Made by a program: the position numbers and the translations under genes | Notes under the pieces: model-generated | Database searches by the model: none | Seen by the model: only the letters and a program-made list of their open reading frames with translations | What the model was told of the DNA's origin: nothing | In this document: positions 1 through 8,313 of the stretch, piece by piece | Position numbering within the stretch: the first letter of the stretch is position 1 | How the letters are laid out: the number at the start of each line of letters is the position of its first letter | Assembly (NCBI GenBank): GCA_019455105.1 | Contig: JACFMZ010000015.1 | Coordinates: forward strand, 1 to 39,112 | Length of the DNA: 39,112 nt | Direction of reading: 5' to 3' | From: Bacteroidota bacterium | GTDB taxonomy: Bacteria > Bacteroidota > Ignavibacteria > UBA10030 > UBA8401

Positions 1-421
1 TTACCGCTCCGCTTTCAAAAACCATCGACGGAAGTTCGGCAAGATACTCCACGGCATACGGCGGATCGCAGAAGACAACATCGTAAGCGCGGGATGATGT
101 TGTCAGGAATTTTTTTACGTCGGCAAAAACCACCTGTGCTTCGGAAAGAAGACTGATTGATTCAATATTTTTTTTTAAGAATTGCAGCGCGCTTCGGTCG
201 AATTCCACAAACACGGCGCGCTCGGCACCACGGCTGAGCGCTTCAATGCCAACGCTTCCGCTTCCCGCATATAAATCCAGCACGACGGCATTCCGCCAAT
301 CCACTCGCGATTGCAGGATATTAAAAATAGCGGCTTTCACTTTGCTTGTTGCAGGACGCACCGAAATATTAGGAACTGTTTTCAACACGCGCCCTTTATA
401 TTTTCCGGCAAGTACGCGCAT
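1..421 (-). CDS. rsmD: 16S rRNA (guanine966-N2)-methyltransferase RsmD, partial
   Basis: The reverse strand reads from an ATG at 421 into a Rossmann-fold methyltransferase and runs off the left edge, leaving about 140 residues. Visible are the RsmD-like opening MRVLAGKYKGR, the SAM-binding stretch LDLYAGSGSVGIEALSRGA, and the catalytic-site motif DPPY (encoded near 60-75). The family methylates G966 of 16S rRNA during 30S assembly in the cytoplasm. It is the last visible gene of the leftward operon, starting two bases after the stop of the PilM-like gene. The C-terminus lies outside the window. The family call rests on the N-terminal pattern plus motifs I and IV. Confidence 0.88.
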   Translation of the reverse strand, partial: MRVLAGKYKGRVLKTVPNISVRPATSKVKAAIFNILQSRVDWRNAVVLDLYAGSGSVGIEALSRGAERAVFVEFDRSALQFLKKNIESISLLSEAQVVFADVKKFLTTSSRAYDVVFCDPPYAVEYLAELPSMVFESGAV

Positions 422-423
422 CG

Positions 424-1335
424 TCAGTCTTTCCGCAGCGCCAAACCGACGGCGGCGGTATATTCCTGCCGATGGGCTTTAATGGCGTCCACATTTTTTA
501 TTGTCGGCGGAAGTGAAATTTTTTTGAAAGGATCCGAAATAGAAACGGGAAGAGGAGTAAATTGTTTTAATTGTTCCGCCGTCAGTTCATCAACAATTCT
601 TCCGTGAAGGAAAATCTGTTCGGCGTTATGTTCGAAGGCATACTCCGCAATTTTTTTTATTTCGGAAGTGCCGCTCCACCGCTCGATGGTGATATCGGAA
701 TTTTTTCCGTTCACCAGAAGAGAGCAGTCGATTGATTCTTCGTCAATGCCGATAACAGCCGTCCGCTCTTTTGTTGCTTGCGGAAAATTGTGCATTATGG
801 CGGTCTCGGCGCAAAAATGATCAATATCAACAACATGATCTGTTGCAAAACACTTTTTGCTGACGCTGCGAAGAAAGTTAGAAAGTGATTTTCGCACGCC
901 GATGATCATCGCCTTGGTGCCGGGGTTTCCGCTGCTGTCCACCAGCGCAAAAGGGAGAAGAATATAATTTTCCATTACCGCATCGGGATAATAATTCTTT
1001 AATTCCCATTCAAGATGCACGTTAAATTCTTCATCGGTGAGGGACATTTCAATAGGAATTCTCTGCAGCATTGCCATTCTGCTGTTTAACCCGAATGAAA
1101 AATATTTTGAACCCGCTCCCGTTCGTTTCATAAAGTTTTGAATTTCGCCGGAAAAGATTTTTATTCGTTTATCCATTCCGCTTTCTTCAAAAATAACCGG
1201 GTCGTCAAAATCAATTTCAGAATCAAACGAGCCGGCGGCAGTTAACGTATACCCCCGCGCGCTGTGAGCAATTTCAACGCTGGTGATATGGGATTTTTCA
1301 ATAATAAACGAGGTGTAGCGTTCAGTGTGATTCAT
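424..1335 (-). CDS. PilM-like actin-fold protein
   Basis: A 303-residue protein. Its layout resembles PilM/type IV pilus assembly ATPases: an N-terminal strand-rich half, a segment WELKNYYPDAVMENYIL (about 110-126) like the PilM stretch that precedes the interaction lobe, a second half restarting with AVIGIDEESIDCSLLVNG (about 193-210), and the typical closing motif YTAAVGLALR. PilM proteins are cytoplasmic actin-like partners of PilN in type IV pili or related secretion machines. No pilN/O/Q neighbours are visible, so its machine is unknown. It overlaps the upstream ComEA-like gene by ATGA, which indicates translational coupling. Similarity was judged by eye and the function is inferred. Confidence 0.55.
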   Translation of the reverse strand: MNHTERYTSFIIEKSHITSVEIAHSARGYTLTAAGSFDSEIDFDDPVIFEESGMDKRIKIFSGEIQNFMKRTGAGSKYFSFGLNSRMAMLQRIPIEMSLTDEEFNVHLEWELKNYYPDAVMENYILLPFALVDSSGNPGTKAMIIGVRKSLSNFLRSVSKKCFATDHVVDIDHFCAETAIMHNFPQATKERTAVIGIDEESIDCSLLVNGKNSDITIERWSGTSEIKKIAEYAFEHNAEQIFLHGRIVDELTAEQLKQFTPLPVSISDPFKKISLPPTIKNVDAIKAHRQEYTAAVGLALRKD

Positions 1336-1748
1336 TCAACAGTAATAAATGGTTTCAGTTTTTCGAATTTTTTACTCCCAATTCCTTTAATTTTTTTTAA
1401 ATCTTCAATAGTAGAAAAATTTTTCTTTTCGGTGCGGTACAGCAAAATTCGCTCTGCGGTGGCTTCGCCGACTCCTGGTAACCGCATTAATTCATGCTTT
1501 GCCGCCGTATTAAGATTAATTTTTATTTTTACAACCGCGTCCGAATCGTTTGCCGCTGCTTTACTGAGCTCATTAAATATAGAATCTGTTTGTGAATAAT
1601 CAAAGCGCTGATGTTCCGGTTCGTAAATAAAATACTTGTAGCCTTTAATGCCCGCCCCGATAAAAAAAACAAGCGATAAAAAGAAAAATACTTTTTGCTC
1701 ATTTTTGGTAAAAGCAAAGTGTTCTGAGATCTTTTTTAAAAAATTCAT
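1332..1748 (-). CDS. ComEA-like membrane-anchored helix-hairpin-helix protein
   Basis: A 138-residue protein with one hydrophobic segment near residues 20-38 and a C-terminal ComEA-type double helix-hairpin-helix domain: INLNTAAKHELMRLPGVGE followed by IKGIGSKKFEKLKPFITV. In ComEA proteins this domain binds double-stranded DNA on the outer face of the cytoplasmic membrane during natural transformation. Stand-alone members occur widely without a proven role. The ATGA overlap with the PilM-like gene suggests the pair is co-translated. Competence is possible but not shown, because no ComEC or pilin is present here. Confidence 0.8.
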   Translation of the reverse strand: MNFLKKISEHFAFTKNEQKVFFFLSLVFFIGAGIKGYKYFIYEPEHQRFDYSQTDSIFNELSKAAANDSDAVVKIKINLNTAAKHELMRLPGVGEATAERILLYRTEKKNFSTIEDLKKIKGIGSKKFEKLKPFITVE

Positions 1749-1759
1749 ACCGTCTGATG

Positions 1760-2914
1760 TTAAGAAAAGACGTTTTTCATTTTATCGAAAAAACTTTTGC
1801 TCTTGTTACGGTCTTCTTCCGTCGGGGCAATATGTTCTCCGTTCAGAAGTTCCTTTAAAAGCTCCTTCTCGCGTGAATTTAATTTCGTCGGCACCCAGAT
1901 TTGTATTCTTACAAGCTGATCTCCCTTTCCGTACGAATTTAAACGGGGAATGCCTTTTTCTTTCAGCCGCAGCATTTTCCCGGACATTGTTCCTGCATCA
2001 ATTTTAATTCGTACTTTTCCGGAAAGCGTGGGAACTTCAAGATCGGTGCCGAGAGCCGCTTCAGGAAAACTGACTAAGGCATTAAAAATAATATCGTCTC
2101 CGTTGCGCGTAAAAAGCTCGTGATGCAGTTCTTCAAATTCAACAATAACATCACCGGCGGGTCCGCCTCGTTTTCCGGCATTTCCTTGTCCTTGCAGCGT
2201 CATGTAATTCCCTTCGGAAACACCGGCGGGAACATTCATTTTAATAGTTGTTTCACCCTGCTCTCGTCCTTCGCCGCCGCAGGTAACGCATTTTTCGCGG
2301 ATAATTTGTCCGGTGCCGCCGCAATACGCACACGGTGCGATATTCACAAACTGGCCGAACATGGAACGCGATACCTGCCGAATTTCTCCGGCACCGTTAC
2401 AATGCGGGCAGGTGGATTTTGATGAACCGGGCTTTGCTCCTGAGCCGCTGCAGGTTGAGCAGGTTTTCCATTTTTTAATTTTTAATTTTTTTTCGATACC
2501 GGTAGAAATTTCTTCGAGCGATAATTTTAATCGAATTCTGAGATCGGAGCCCTGCTCGCCGGTTTGTTTCGGCCCGCGCCGGCGTGAAGAGCCGCCGAAC
2601 ATTTCTTCAAAAATTGAACCGCCGAAAATATCTCCGAAAGTCGAAAAGATATCGTTGATATCCCGGTATTGATGAAAATCCTGTCCTCCGCGCATTCCTT
2701 CATGTCCGTAGGTATCATACCGCTGTCGTTTTTGCTGGTCGCTTAAAACTTCATACGCTTCGGTGGCTTCTTTAAATTTCTCTTCAGCTTCTTTGTTGTT
2801 GGGATTGCGGTCCGGATGATATTGCAATGCTAATTTTCGGTACGCTTTTTTTATGTCATCAACAGAAGAATTTTTCGGAATGCCGAGAATTTCGTAATAA
2901 TCTCTTTTTGCCAT
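1760..2914 (-). CDS. dnaJ: Chaperone protein DnaJ
   Basis: A 384-residue type I DnaJ (usual length 370-390). The J domain begins [12 protein letters not shown] and carries the HPD tripeptide that stimulates DnaK ATPase. A Gly/Phe-rich linker follows, then four zinc-binding CxxCxGxG repeats ([32 protein letters not shown]), then the C-terminal substrate-binding domains. It is the Hsp40 co-chaperone of DnaK in the cytoplasm. It follows grpE by two bases inside the hrcA-grpE-dnaJ set. dnaK is not in the window. Confidence 0.98.
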   Translation of the reverse strand: MAKRDYYEILGIPKNSSVDDIKKAYRKLALQYHPDRNPNNKEAEEKFKEATEAYEVLSDQQKRQRYDTYGHEGMRGGQDFHQYRDINDIFSTFGDIFGGSIFEEMFGGSSRRRGPKQTGEQGSDLRIRLKLSLEEISTGIEKKLKIKKWKTCSTCSGSGAKPGSSKSTCPHCNGAGEIRQVSRSMFGQFVNIAPCAYCGGTGQIIREKCVTCGGEGREQGETTIKMNVPAGVSEGNYMTLQGQGNAGKRGGPAGDVIVEFEELHHELFTRNGDDIIFNALVSFPEAALGTDLEVPTLSGKVRIKIDAGTMSGKMLRLKEKGIPRLNSYGKGDQLVRIQIWVPTKLNSREKELLKELLNGEHIAPTEEDRNKSKSFFDKMKNVFS

Positions 2915-2916
2915 AA

Positions 2917-3528
2917 TTATTTTTTCTCTTCCTGACTTTCCACCGGTTCTGTTGAGACAATAACTTTTGCATGGCGAAGAACTTTATCGTGCAGCAAATA
3001 GCCTTTTTCAATCTCTTCCAATATGGTATGGCGCGCAACATCAGCGCGGGGAACCTGCATCATGGCGTCGTGGTAATCAACATTAAACTCTTTCCCGACA
3101 GATTCCATTTCTTTTAATCCCTGTGCTTCCAAGATTTTAATAAACTTTCCGAAAATCATAGCCACTCCTTTAACGAAAGGATCGTCGGGAAGATGTTCTT
3201 CTCCGCTTTTTAATGAGCGGTATAAATCGTCAATAACCGGAAGAAGCTGCAGAAGTATTTTTTCGGAAGCATATTTTGTCAGCGCCAGAGATTCGGAAGC
3301 TGTGCGCCGCTTATAATTTTCAAATTCAGCGGTCTTGCGCAGTAATTGTTCTTTCAATTGAGAAATTTGAGTTTCAAGTTCTGAAATTTTTTCTGAATGA
3401 TTGAGAGACGCAGCAGTTTCTTCCTGAAGGGATTCCTCCGCTGTTGCTTGCGGAGTTTCGGGTGTTTTCTCAGTGTGTTGTTTCTTTTGTTCTTCTTCGG
3501 TGTTGCGAGTATTTTCCATAGCCCTCAT
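2917..3528 (-). CDS. grpE: GrpE nucleotide exchange factor
   Basis: A 203-residue protein with a Glu/Gln-rich disordered N-terminus, a long coiled-coil helix ([20 protein letters not shown] and onward to about residue 90), and a C-terminal beta domain with the GrpE signature around [10 protein letters not shown] and [13 protein letters not shown]. It releases ADP from DnaK. The first ATG follows the hrcA stop directly, and a second ATG three codons on (MENTRN) is an equally good start. Placement between hrcA and dnaJ is typical. Confidence 0.96.
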   Translation of the reverse strand: MRAMENTRNTEEEQKKQHTEKTPETPQATAEESLQEETAASLNHSEKISELETQISQLKEQLLRKTAEFENYKRRTASESLALTKYASEKILLQLLPVIDDLYRSLKSGEEHLPDDPFVKGVAMIFGKFIKILEAQGLKEMESVGKEFNVDYHDAMMQVPRADVARHTILEEIEKGYLLHDKVLRHAKVIVSTEPVESQEEKK

Positions 3529-4569
3529 TTATCGTGTTGAATCTGATGATTGTTGAAACATTAATGTAATAGTTTTTGCGACAAAATCGACGAGCGGAAT
3601 AAGTTTGGAATAATTCATTCGTTTAGCTCCCAGCACGCCGACCTGTCCGGTTAAATTCCCGACGGTGTAATTAGCGGTAACAATACTGTAATCTTTCAAA
3701 TTTTTGTGTTTGGTTTCATTGCCGATAGCAACGGTTGTTTCATTTTTCTTTTCAACGCTTTCAAGAATATGAACGATGATATCTTCGTTATCCAGCAGTT
3801 CAATAATGCCTTTAAAATTTTTTGCGTTTTCAAATTCCGGCTGGGTAATAATATTTTTTGTTCCGCCGATGTGAATTTTATCCCGTTTTTCATCGAACAA
3901 TTTATCGACAGAATCAATAAACAAACGCATTAAGCCGGTTTCTTCATTGGAATAATCACGCAGGCGCTCGGCAAAAGTTTCCCGAATTTGCGCAAGCGTT
4001 AAACCGGAAAGCCGTTCGTTTAAAAGCTGTGAAATCTTTTCAAGCTTTGGGCGCGGAATTTCCGAAAATATTTCCATCATAATGGTTTTTATTATTCCCG
4101 ATTGAATGGAAATAATAACCAAAAGCCGCGTGCTGGAAATTTGCAGCAGCTCTAATTTTTCAAAAATTCCCGAGGTAAGGTTCGGTGCTGAAACAACGCT
4201 TAATTGATGAGAAATAGTTCCAAGCAGTTTTGAGGCAATGTGTAACACTTCGTCGGTATCGGTGCTGTTTTGTAATTGGCTTTTAATAGCAGATTGAATA
4301 TCCAGCGAAACATTATCAAGTTCCATTAATTCATTGACATAAAAACGATATCCTTTATCGGTAGGAATTCTTCCCGCCGACGTATGCGGATGATTAATGT
4401 AACCGAGATCTTCCAAATCGGACATTACATTGCGGATTGTTGCCGCGCTTAAACCGACATCCTGTTTTTTAGAAATATACCGCGATCCGACCGGAACAGC
4501 CGTTTGGATATAACTATACACAATACGATGTAATATCGATTTCTCTCTTTCGTTAAGTTTTTCTGCCAT
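3529..4569 (-). CDS. hrcA: Heat-inducible transcription repressor HrcA
   Basis: I chose the ATG at 4569 (MAEKLNEREKSILHRIVYSY), which gives 346 residues and matches where HrcA proteins begin. An upstream in-frame GTG at 4602 only adds a non-conserved dozen residues. The N-terminal winged helix carries GLSAATIRNVMSDLEDLGY and the wing HPHTSAGRIPTDKGYRFYV, both hallmarks of the family, followed by the GAF-like dimerisation domain. HrcA represses groE/dnaK heat-shock operons by binding CIRCE inverted repeats. I see no recognisable CIRCE in the 4570-4685 leader, so autoregulation through that site is not supported here. Confidence 0.95.
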   Translation of the reverse strand: MAEKLNEREKSILHRIVYSYIQTAVPVGSRYISKKQDVGLSAATIRNVMSDLEDLGYINHPHTSAGRIPTDKGYRFYVNELMELDNVSLDIQSAIKSQLQNSTDTDEVLHIASKLLGTISHQLSVVSAPNLTSGIFEKLELLQISSTRLLVIISIQSGIIKTIMMEIFSEIPRPKLEKISQLLNERLSGLTLAQIRETFAERLRDYSNEETGLMRLFIDSVDKLFDEKRDKIHIGGTKNIITQPEFENAKNFKGIIELLDNEDIIVHILESVEKKNETTVAIGNETKHKNLKDYSIVTANYTVGNLTGQVGVLGAKRMNYSKLIPLVDFVAKTITLMFQQSSDSTR

Positions 4570-4685
4570 TGCTACACTTTGAGAAAATGATAAAAAAGCC
4601 ACAAATTACAGCACATTTTCTTTAAAATATCGAAAATTGAGAACGTAAGCAAGTAAGATGGACGGATGGCGAAATGAAAATTCTA

Positions 4686-5453
4686 TCACTGTTCCGCAAA
4701 TGCTTCGGGATGTTCCAGCAGTTTTTTAAGATTTTCTTCCAAATCTTTTTTTATATCGATGATGCTTTGATCGGAGGCGTAATGAGTGTAAACAACATTG
4801 GAAAGTTCTACCAGCGAACGGACAACGGATTCAATAACGGTTGCCTGTTCTTTAAGATCTTCAATTAAATTAATCAGCTGGTCGGCAGTAGTCGGGTCAA
4901 GATTTTTTCGGGCGTTTCGTTCATACGAAGCAGAGCGAAGCATTATTACCGCCAGCGCATTGTTAACGTGATGTGCTATTGTGCGAACGGTTGTTTGAAA
5001 CATTTGCATTGCCGCCTGCTGTTTCTCTTTTTCAATTTTTTCCAACTCGCGTTTTTTTGTATCAAGGCGGAATAAATACCGCTCATAAACACCGTTAATG
5101 AGAACAGGAAGATGCTCAAGTTCAAGACGCTCTTTTCGAGCATAGTCATACGCGCCGAGTTTCATGGCGTTTACGGCAACCTCTTCAGTTCCTGCCGCCG
5201 TAAGCATTATGACGGGTGTTTCTTTCTTTTCACTATTCATCCATTCAAGAACTTGTAATCCCGTCATTGAACCGAGATGATAGTCGAGTAAGATAATGTC
5301 AAAATTTTCATCTTTTAGTTTTTCAATACCCGCTTCGCCGGATTCTTCGGTTGTTACCTTGTAGGCATCGGATGTTTCCAGATCCATTTTAAGAAGGTTA
5401 GAAAAAGCAGTTTCGTCGTCGATAATTAAAATACGCAGTACGTGTTGTTCCAC
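4686..5453 (-). CDS. Response-regulator receiver protein with a HisKA-like helical tail
   Basis: A 255-residue protein. Residues 1-120 form a CheY-like receiver: acidic pair D12/D13, phospho-acceptor D57 in LLDYHLGSMTG, the LTA motif after it and a conserved K near 107. A coiled coil then leads to TIAHHVNNALAVIM (about 158-171), which resembles the H-box of a histidine kinase dimerisation domain, but no HATPase (N, G1, G2 box) domain follows. It may be a truncated hybrid kinase, a phosphotransfer protein, or a receiver that pairs with a separate ATPase. It has no DNA-binding output domain. It sits upstream of hrcA, separated by about 115 bases, in the same direction. Confidence 0.8.
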   Translation of the reverse strand: MEQHVLRILIIDDETAFSNLLKMDLETSDAYKVTTEESGEAGIEKLKDENFDIILLDYHLGSMTGLQVLEWMNSEKKETPVIMLTAAGTEEVAVNAMKLGAYDYARKERLELEHLPVLINGVYERYLFRLDTKKRELEKIEKEKQQAAMQMFQTTVRTIAHHVNNALAVIMLRSASYERNARKNLDPTTADQLINLIEDLKEQATVIESVVRSLVELSNVVYTHYASDQSIIDIKKDLEENLKKLLEHPEAFAEQ

Positions 5454-5474
5454 AGATGCCTCAAAATTTTACAA

Positions 5475-5503
5475 AAAGTATGTTACTTCATTTAAATAAT
5501 CAA
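5475..5503 (-). promoter_or_regulatory. Possible promoter of the receiver gene
   Basis: On the minus strand TTGATT (5503-5498) is followed after 17 bases by TACTTT (5480-5475), about 20 bases before the start of the receiver protein at 5453. The -10 match is poor, so this is only a candidate. Confidence 0.3.
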
Positions 5504-5552
5504 GCGAATAGTAATTTGAGTTGACAGTCTTAGGTTACTTATCGTTCGATAA

Positions 5553-5575
5553 AAAACCCACAGATTGTGGGTTTT
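5553..5575 (-). terminator. Intrinsic terminator downstream of the tRNA-Gln fragment
   Basis: A perfect 10-base stem (5553-5562 with 5566-5575) closes a three-base loop. Read leftward, the stem runs into a run of six T. It lies just beyond the 3' end of the tRNA-Gln remnant, so it is probably the chromosomal terminator of the original tRNA-Gln transcript. It also insulates the receiver/hrcA operon. Confidence 0.75.
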
Positions 5576-5615
5576 ACAATATTGTGTGAGCTTGGTAGTT
5601 GAACGCGCATGCAGG

Positions 5616-5686
5616 GAACCAATCCACGCAGAGAAAATACTATTTATTCTAGCTGCCCCGACTGGAGTCGAACCAATACACGCAGA
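5616..5686. repeat. 17-bp near-identical direct repeat at the prophage left end
   Basis: GAACCAATCCACGCAGA at 5616-5632 recurs at 5670-5686 with one mismatch. The second copy lies inside the tRNA-Gln fragment (T-arm to anticodon stem). The first may be a recombinase arm-type site or a relic of an older insertion. It is too short to decide. Confidence 0.4.
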
Positions 5687-5697
5687 TCCAGAGTCTA
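5653..5697 (-). other. Prophage attachment site (3' part of tRNA-Gln, anticodon CUG)
   Basis: On the minus strand a tRNA 3' half is seen: anticodon loop CTCTGGA (5693-5687; anticodon CTG at 5691-5689), stem 5686-5682, T-arm ATTGG-TTCGACT-CCAGT (5677-5661), acceptor strand CGGGGCA (5660-5654) and discriminator G (5653). CCA is not encoded. No D-arm or 5' acceptor strand precedes it, and tRNA-like pairing stops at 5697. This is the remnant left when an element integrates into a tRNA 3' end. It defines the left att core of about 45 bases, with the integrase gene 110 bases away. The intact tRNA-Gln should be at the right end of the prophage. Confidence 0.82.
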
Positions 5698-5806
5698 TTT
5701 CAACCTAAAAAAAATTCCAAAAACAACGATTTTAATTTCGATTTCACTCATTCATTGGACTGATTGGACACTGCTGGACACGCTATGTCATACCATTTCG
5801 CATACT

Positions 5807-6853
5807 TTATGTCATAATTTTAAGTTGCGTCATACCTTTATAGTTTAATGCCCGGGTAATCATTTCATCAAGAACAACCATTTTATCACGAATTGGTCCG
5901 GCATTCGTTCCTATGTAGAAAACATCCGTGACGCTATAATCTTCATGACCAACAAGCTGTTGAAGGATCTTTTCAGAAAGATGCGCAGCCATATACGTTG
6001 CAAATGACCTTCTAAGGTCGTGCAATGTTACGTGATCAATTTCCGCAAAGGTAGAAATTCTATTCAATGGCCGGAACCCTGCAGCAATCTCTTTATCGAG
6101 TTCAATCTCAAACGGTTTGGGAGAATCTTTTCGATCTTTCAATATTTTTTCAGCCATTGGAGTAAGCGGAATAAACCGTGGGCGTTTTGCTTTTGTATTT
6201 TTTACGGTGATCAATTTGCGCTCGAAATCAATATCCTGCCATTCAAGCCGGAATGCTTCGCTGCGGCGAATGCCGGTGAGGAAATAGAATATGAAAAGTG
6301 GAAGCAGATGCGGGTAATGTTTTCGCGTTGAAAAAATAAATTTGTTCAATTCTTCCTGCGTGAGAAATCGCGGCGGTTTGGTTTCATACCGGATCATATC
6401 AATATCAGTAAACGGATTCGAGAGAGCATACTTCCAACGCAGAGCGCGGTTAAAGATGATACGTAATATTCGGTTGTAATTGTTGATCGTTGCCGGACTA
6501 TATTTCTTTTCATCGTTCAACATTTTTGTGAAAAACTCTTCTGCCTGCTGTACCGAAATATTCCATGGCTCTTCGGAGCCGATAAATTTTGTAAAGGTAT
6601 TCCATATATGGATCTCGTTTTTCAGTGCTTTGGCAGATTTTCTCGGGCGAGAATATGTAAGATACTCTGCGAAAAACGATCCTTTCTTTACGCTTGACTT
6701 GGCAGAGGTTTCCATAAAATCAATAATCTCTTTTGCGCGGATTCGTGCAATCGCTTTGTCAGTTGCTTTTGTCGATTGTCGGATCCTTGAGCCATCGGGG
6801 AAGGTATGATCGACCCACCAATATTTTGATTTTGATTGACGGTAAAGTTTCAT
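5807..6853 (-). CDS. int: Prophage tyrosine integrase
   Basis: A 348-residue tyrosine recombinase with an N-terminal arm-binding region, a SAM-like core-binding domain (about 55-155) and a catalytic domain. Active-site residues can be placed: R196 in TGIRRSEA, a candidate K near 221, H278-x-x-R281 in LHDLRRSF, H303 in VGHED and nucleophile Y313 in VFYIGT. It lies beside the tRNA-Gln remnant and is transcribed toward it, as usual for integrases that use tRNA 3' ends. It should catalyse integration at tRNA-Gln and, with an excisionase, excision. It is the last gene of the leftward lysogeny operon. Confidence 0.95.
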   Translation of the reverse strand: MKLYRQSKSKYWWVDHTFPDGSRIRQSTKATDKAIARIRAKEIIDFMETSAKSSVKKGSFFAEYLTYSRPRKSAKALKNEIHIWNTFTKFIGSEEPWNISVQQAEEFFTKMLNDEKKYSPATINNYNRILRIIFNRALRWKYALSNPFTDIDMIRYETKPPRFLTQEELNKFIFSTRKHYPHLLPLFIFYFLTGIRRSEAFRLEWQDIDFERKLITVKNTKAKRPRFIPLTPMAEKILKDRKDSPKPFEIELDKEIAAGFRPLNRISTFAEIDHVTLHDLRRSFATYMAAHLSEKILQQLVGHEDYSVTDVFYIGTNAGPIRDKMVVLDEMITRALNYKGMTQLKIMT

Positions 6854-6854
6854 A

Positions 6855-7349
6855 TTACAATTGAAGATGATACGATAAACGTACTTCAGATGTATTGAGA
6901 TTAGCAGATAATGTTATTTTATCTAAAAGATTTTTATTGTATTCATCAACACCATCCAATGCATTAGACAACTCAAATAATCTCGATACAACTAAAGCAA
7001 TCGTTGGAACCTCATAATCCTTTCCGGACTTAGTAAGCCAAACAAGACTTCCAAAATCAAGTAAAAAAAACAAAAAAGCATCTCCATTTTCAGCATACAG
7101 TTGACCTGCACCAAACATTATGAGATAATAGCCAATGGCTACACCCTTTTCTTTTTTTTGTGACTCATAAGCAACGAAGTTTTTTCGCGTTAATGGAAGA
7201 CTTAATAATGAGTCATTGTCTAATCTATAATTTGATCTTTTGACTAACGATTCCTTTTCAACGTGTGGATTAAACGGAAAGTAATTTGTCGAGTCCGATT
7301 GTGAAAAGGTTATTGATACTGATACAAATAATAGTAGAATTACTTTCAT
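6855..7349 (-). CDS. Exported or membrane protein of the lysogeny module (unknown function)
   Basis: A 164-residue protein with a signal-peptide-like start (MKVILLLFVSVSITFSQS). A middle hydrophobic region (about 70-100) contains FGAGQLYAENGDAFLFFLL, which resembles the GQ-Y pattern of small bacterial TM2/DUF5683-type membrane proteins. It overlaps the upstream HTH gene by ATGA and stands between repressor and integrase, so it is probably expressed in the lysogen. That position suggests a lysogenic-conversion or superinfection-exclusion protein, which is an inference from location only. Confidence 0.6.
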   Translation of the reverse strand: MKVILLLFVSVSITFSQSDSTNYFPFNPHVEKESLVKRSNYRLDNDSLLSLPLTRKNFVAYESQKKEKGVAIGYYLIMFGAGQLYAENGDAFLFFLLDFGSLVWLTKSGKDYEVPTIALVVSRLFELSNALDGVDEYNKNLLDKITLSANLNTSEVRLSYHLQL

Positions 7350-7597
7350 ACTTTATTTCCAAACTTTGTTGTAATGGATTCACCGAACATCAGCCAGTCA
7401 ATAGAGCAGCCCTTTTTGTGCAAGTAAAACTGTAACGTATTCCCGGGAAGTTGAATACCTGTTAAATAGGTATAGAGGTTTTGCGGAGACATGCCGAGAA
7501 AATCTGCAGCTTTCTTTTTCCAACCGTGTTCTTTTCCAACGTGCGATTGCAGAAACTCCGTCATACGGGTTTGCACAGTGCCTTGATACGATTTCAT
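7346..7597 (-). CDS. Repressor-like HTH protein lacking the peptidase domain
   Basis: An 83-residue HTH protein whose core FLGMSPQNLYTYLTGIQLPG and KKGCSIDWLMFGE closely follow the N-terminal domain of the adjacent CI-type repressor (ALDMSSQNLNKYLNGKQRPG and GLGCDIEWLMTGK). It is evidently a paralogue without the S24 domain. It lies 10 bases downstream of the repressor stop and overlaps the next gene by ATGA, so it is co-transcribed with the repressor. It may bind the same or related operators, or pair with the repressor. Confidence 0.8.
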   Translation of the reverse strand: MKSYQGTVQTRMTEFLQSHVGKEHGWKKKAADFLGMSPQNLYTYLTGIQLPGNTLQFYLHKKGCSIDWLMFGESITTKFGNKV

Positions 7598-7607
7598 AAT
7601 TCACCTT

Positions 7608-8225
7608 TTAGTAGTTGCGGATATGTTTCATAACGCGATAGAACTTACGAATTTTGTTTTTGTTGGTAATAATCGGCGGATATTGATGTTCATTCTTCGA
7701 CGTCAAAACAATATTATTTTTGTCAAACATTACACGGCGTAAATGTTTATCGCCGTCTTCCCATTCCACCACGCACAGATCGCCGTTCTTAATTTCTGCC
7801 TTTGCAGAAAGCACAACAGTATCGCCATCTGAAATTTCTGGATACATTGAATTGCCTTTTACAATAACGCCGAACAATGTTGAATCACTGCTTTTCGGAA
7901 CGGCGATGTAATCAACTATCTCTTCCGACACAACCCACTTCTTTTCGCCTGCATTTACATGAGCATACACAGGAATATTCATAAGAGGAATTGATTGGCT
8001 TACTTCATTCTCACCGGATGTTTTACCTGTCATCAACCATTCAATATCACAACCCAATCCACGCAATTTACTTTGCAATAATGCACCAGGTCTCTGTTTA
8101 CCGTTCAAATATTTATTCAAATTTTGAGACGACATATCTAACGCTTTTGAGAAATTACTCATCGTTAAAAAATTTTTTTTCCCAAAAGTTCTCAATCTCT
8201 TCGATATTTCAACAATTTCATTCAA
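7608..8225 (-). CDS. CI/LexA-type phage repressor (HTH plus S24 peptidase)
   Basis: A 205-residue protein: an N-terminal HTH (about 10-65) and a C-terminal S24 autoproteolytic domain. The cleavage dipeptide A92-G93 lies in HVNAGEKK, the serine is S126 in GNSMYPEISDGD, and the lysine is K160 in GDKHLRRV. Such repressors keep the prophage silent and self-cleave on RecA filaments after DNA damage. The gene diverges from the cro-like gene across an 88-base region with repeated operator-like sequences. This predicts an SOS-inducible prophage if the rest is intact. Confidence 0.93.
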   Translation of the reverse strand: MNEIVEISKRLRTFGKKNFLTMSNFSKALDMSSQNLNKYLNGKQRPGALLQSKLRGLGCDIEWLMTGKTSGENEVSQSIPLMNIPVYAHVNAGEKKWVVSEEIVDYIAVPKSSDSTLFGVIVKGNSMYPEISDGDTVVLSAKAEIKNGDLCVVEWEDGDKHLRRVMFDKNNIVLTSKNEHQYPPIITNKNKIRKFYRVMKHIRNY

Positions 8226-8234
8226 TAGTAAAAT

Positions 8235-8276
8235 TAGTTTATTTTTGTGCTTGACAAATGTGTAAAAATAGTTTAT
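8235..8276. promoter_or_regulatory. Candidate repressor/Cro operators
   Basis: TAGTTTAT occurs at 8235-8242 and again at 8269-8276. The inverted pair TATTTTT (8240-8246) and AAAAATA (8264-8270) flanks the -35 box of the rightward promoter. Repeats overlapping a promoter between divergent repressor and cro genes are where operators are expected. The exact sites need footprinting. Confidence 0.5.
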
Positions 8277-8279
8277 ACT
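8251..8279 (+). promoter_or_regulatory. Rightward early promoter
   Basis: TTGACA at 8251-8256, a 17-base spacer and TATACT at 8274-8279 form a near-consensus sigma-70 promoter. It points into the cro-like gene and the early operon, with a predicted start near 8286 and a 28-base leader. Confidence 0.85.
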
Positions 8280-8313
8280 TGCATTAAAGAATTAAACAAA
8301 TATATGTAAAACT

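Noticed and set aside
4570..4685. CIRCE operator upstream of hrcA
   Set aside because: No inverted repeat resembling TTAGCACTC/GAGTGCTAA could be found on either strand.
5581..5640. A second tRNA gene in the plus direction
   Set aside because: GAGCTTGGTAG resembles a D-arm, but no acceptor, anticodon and T stems can be completed.
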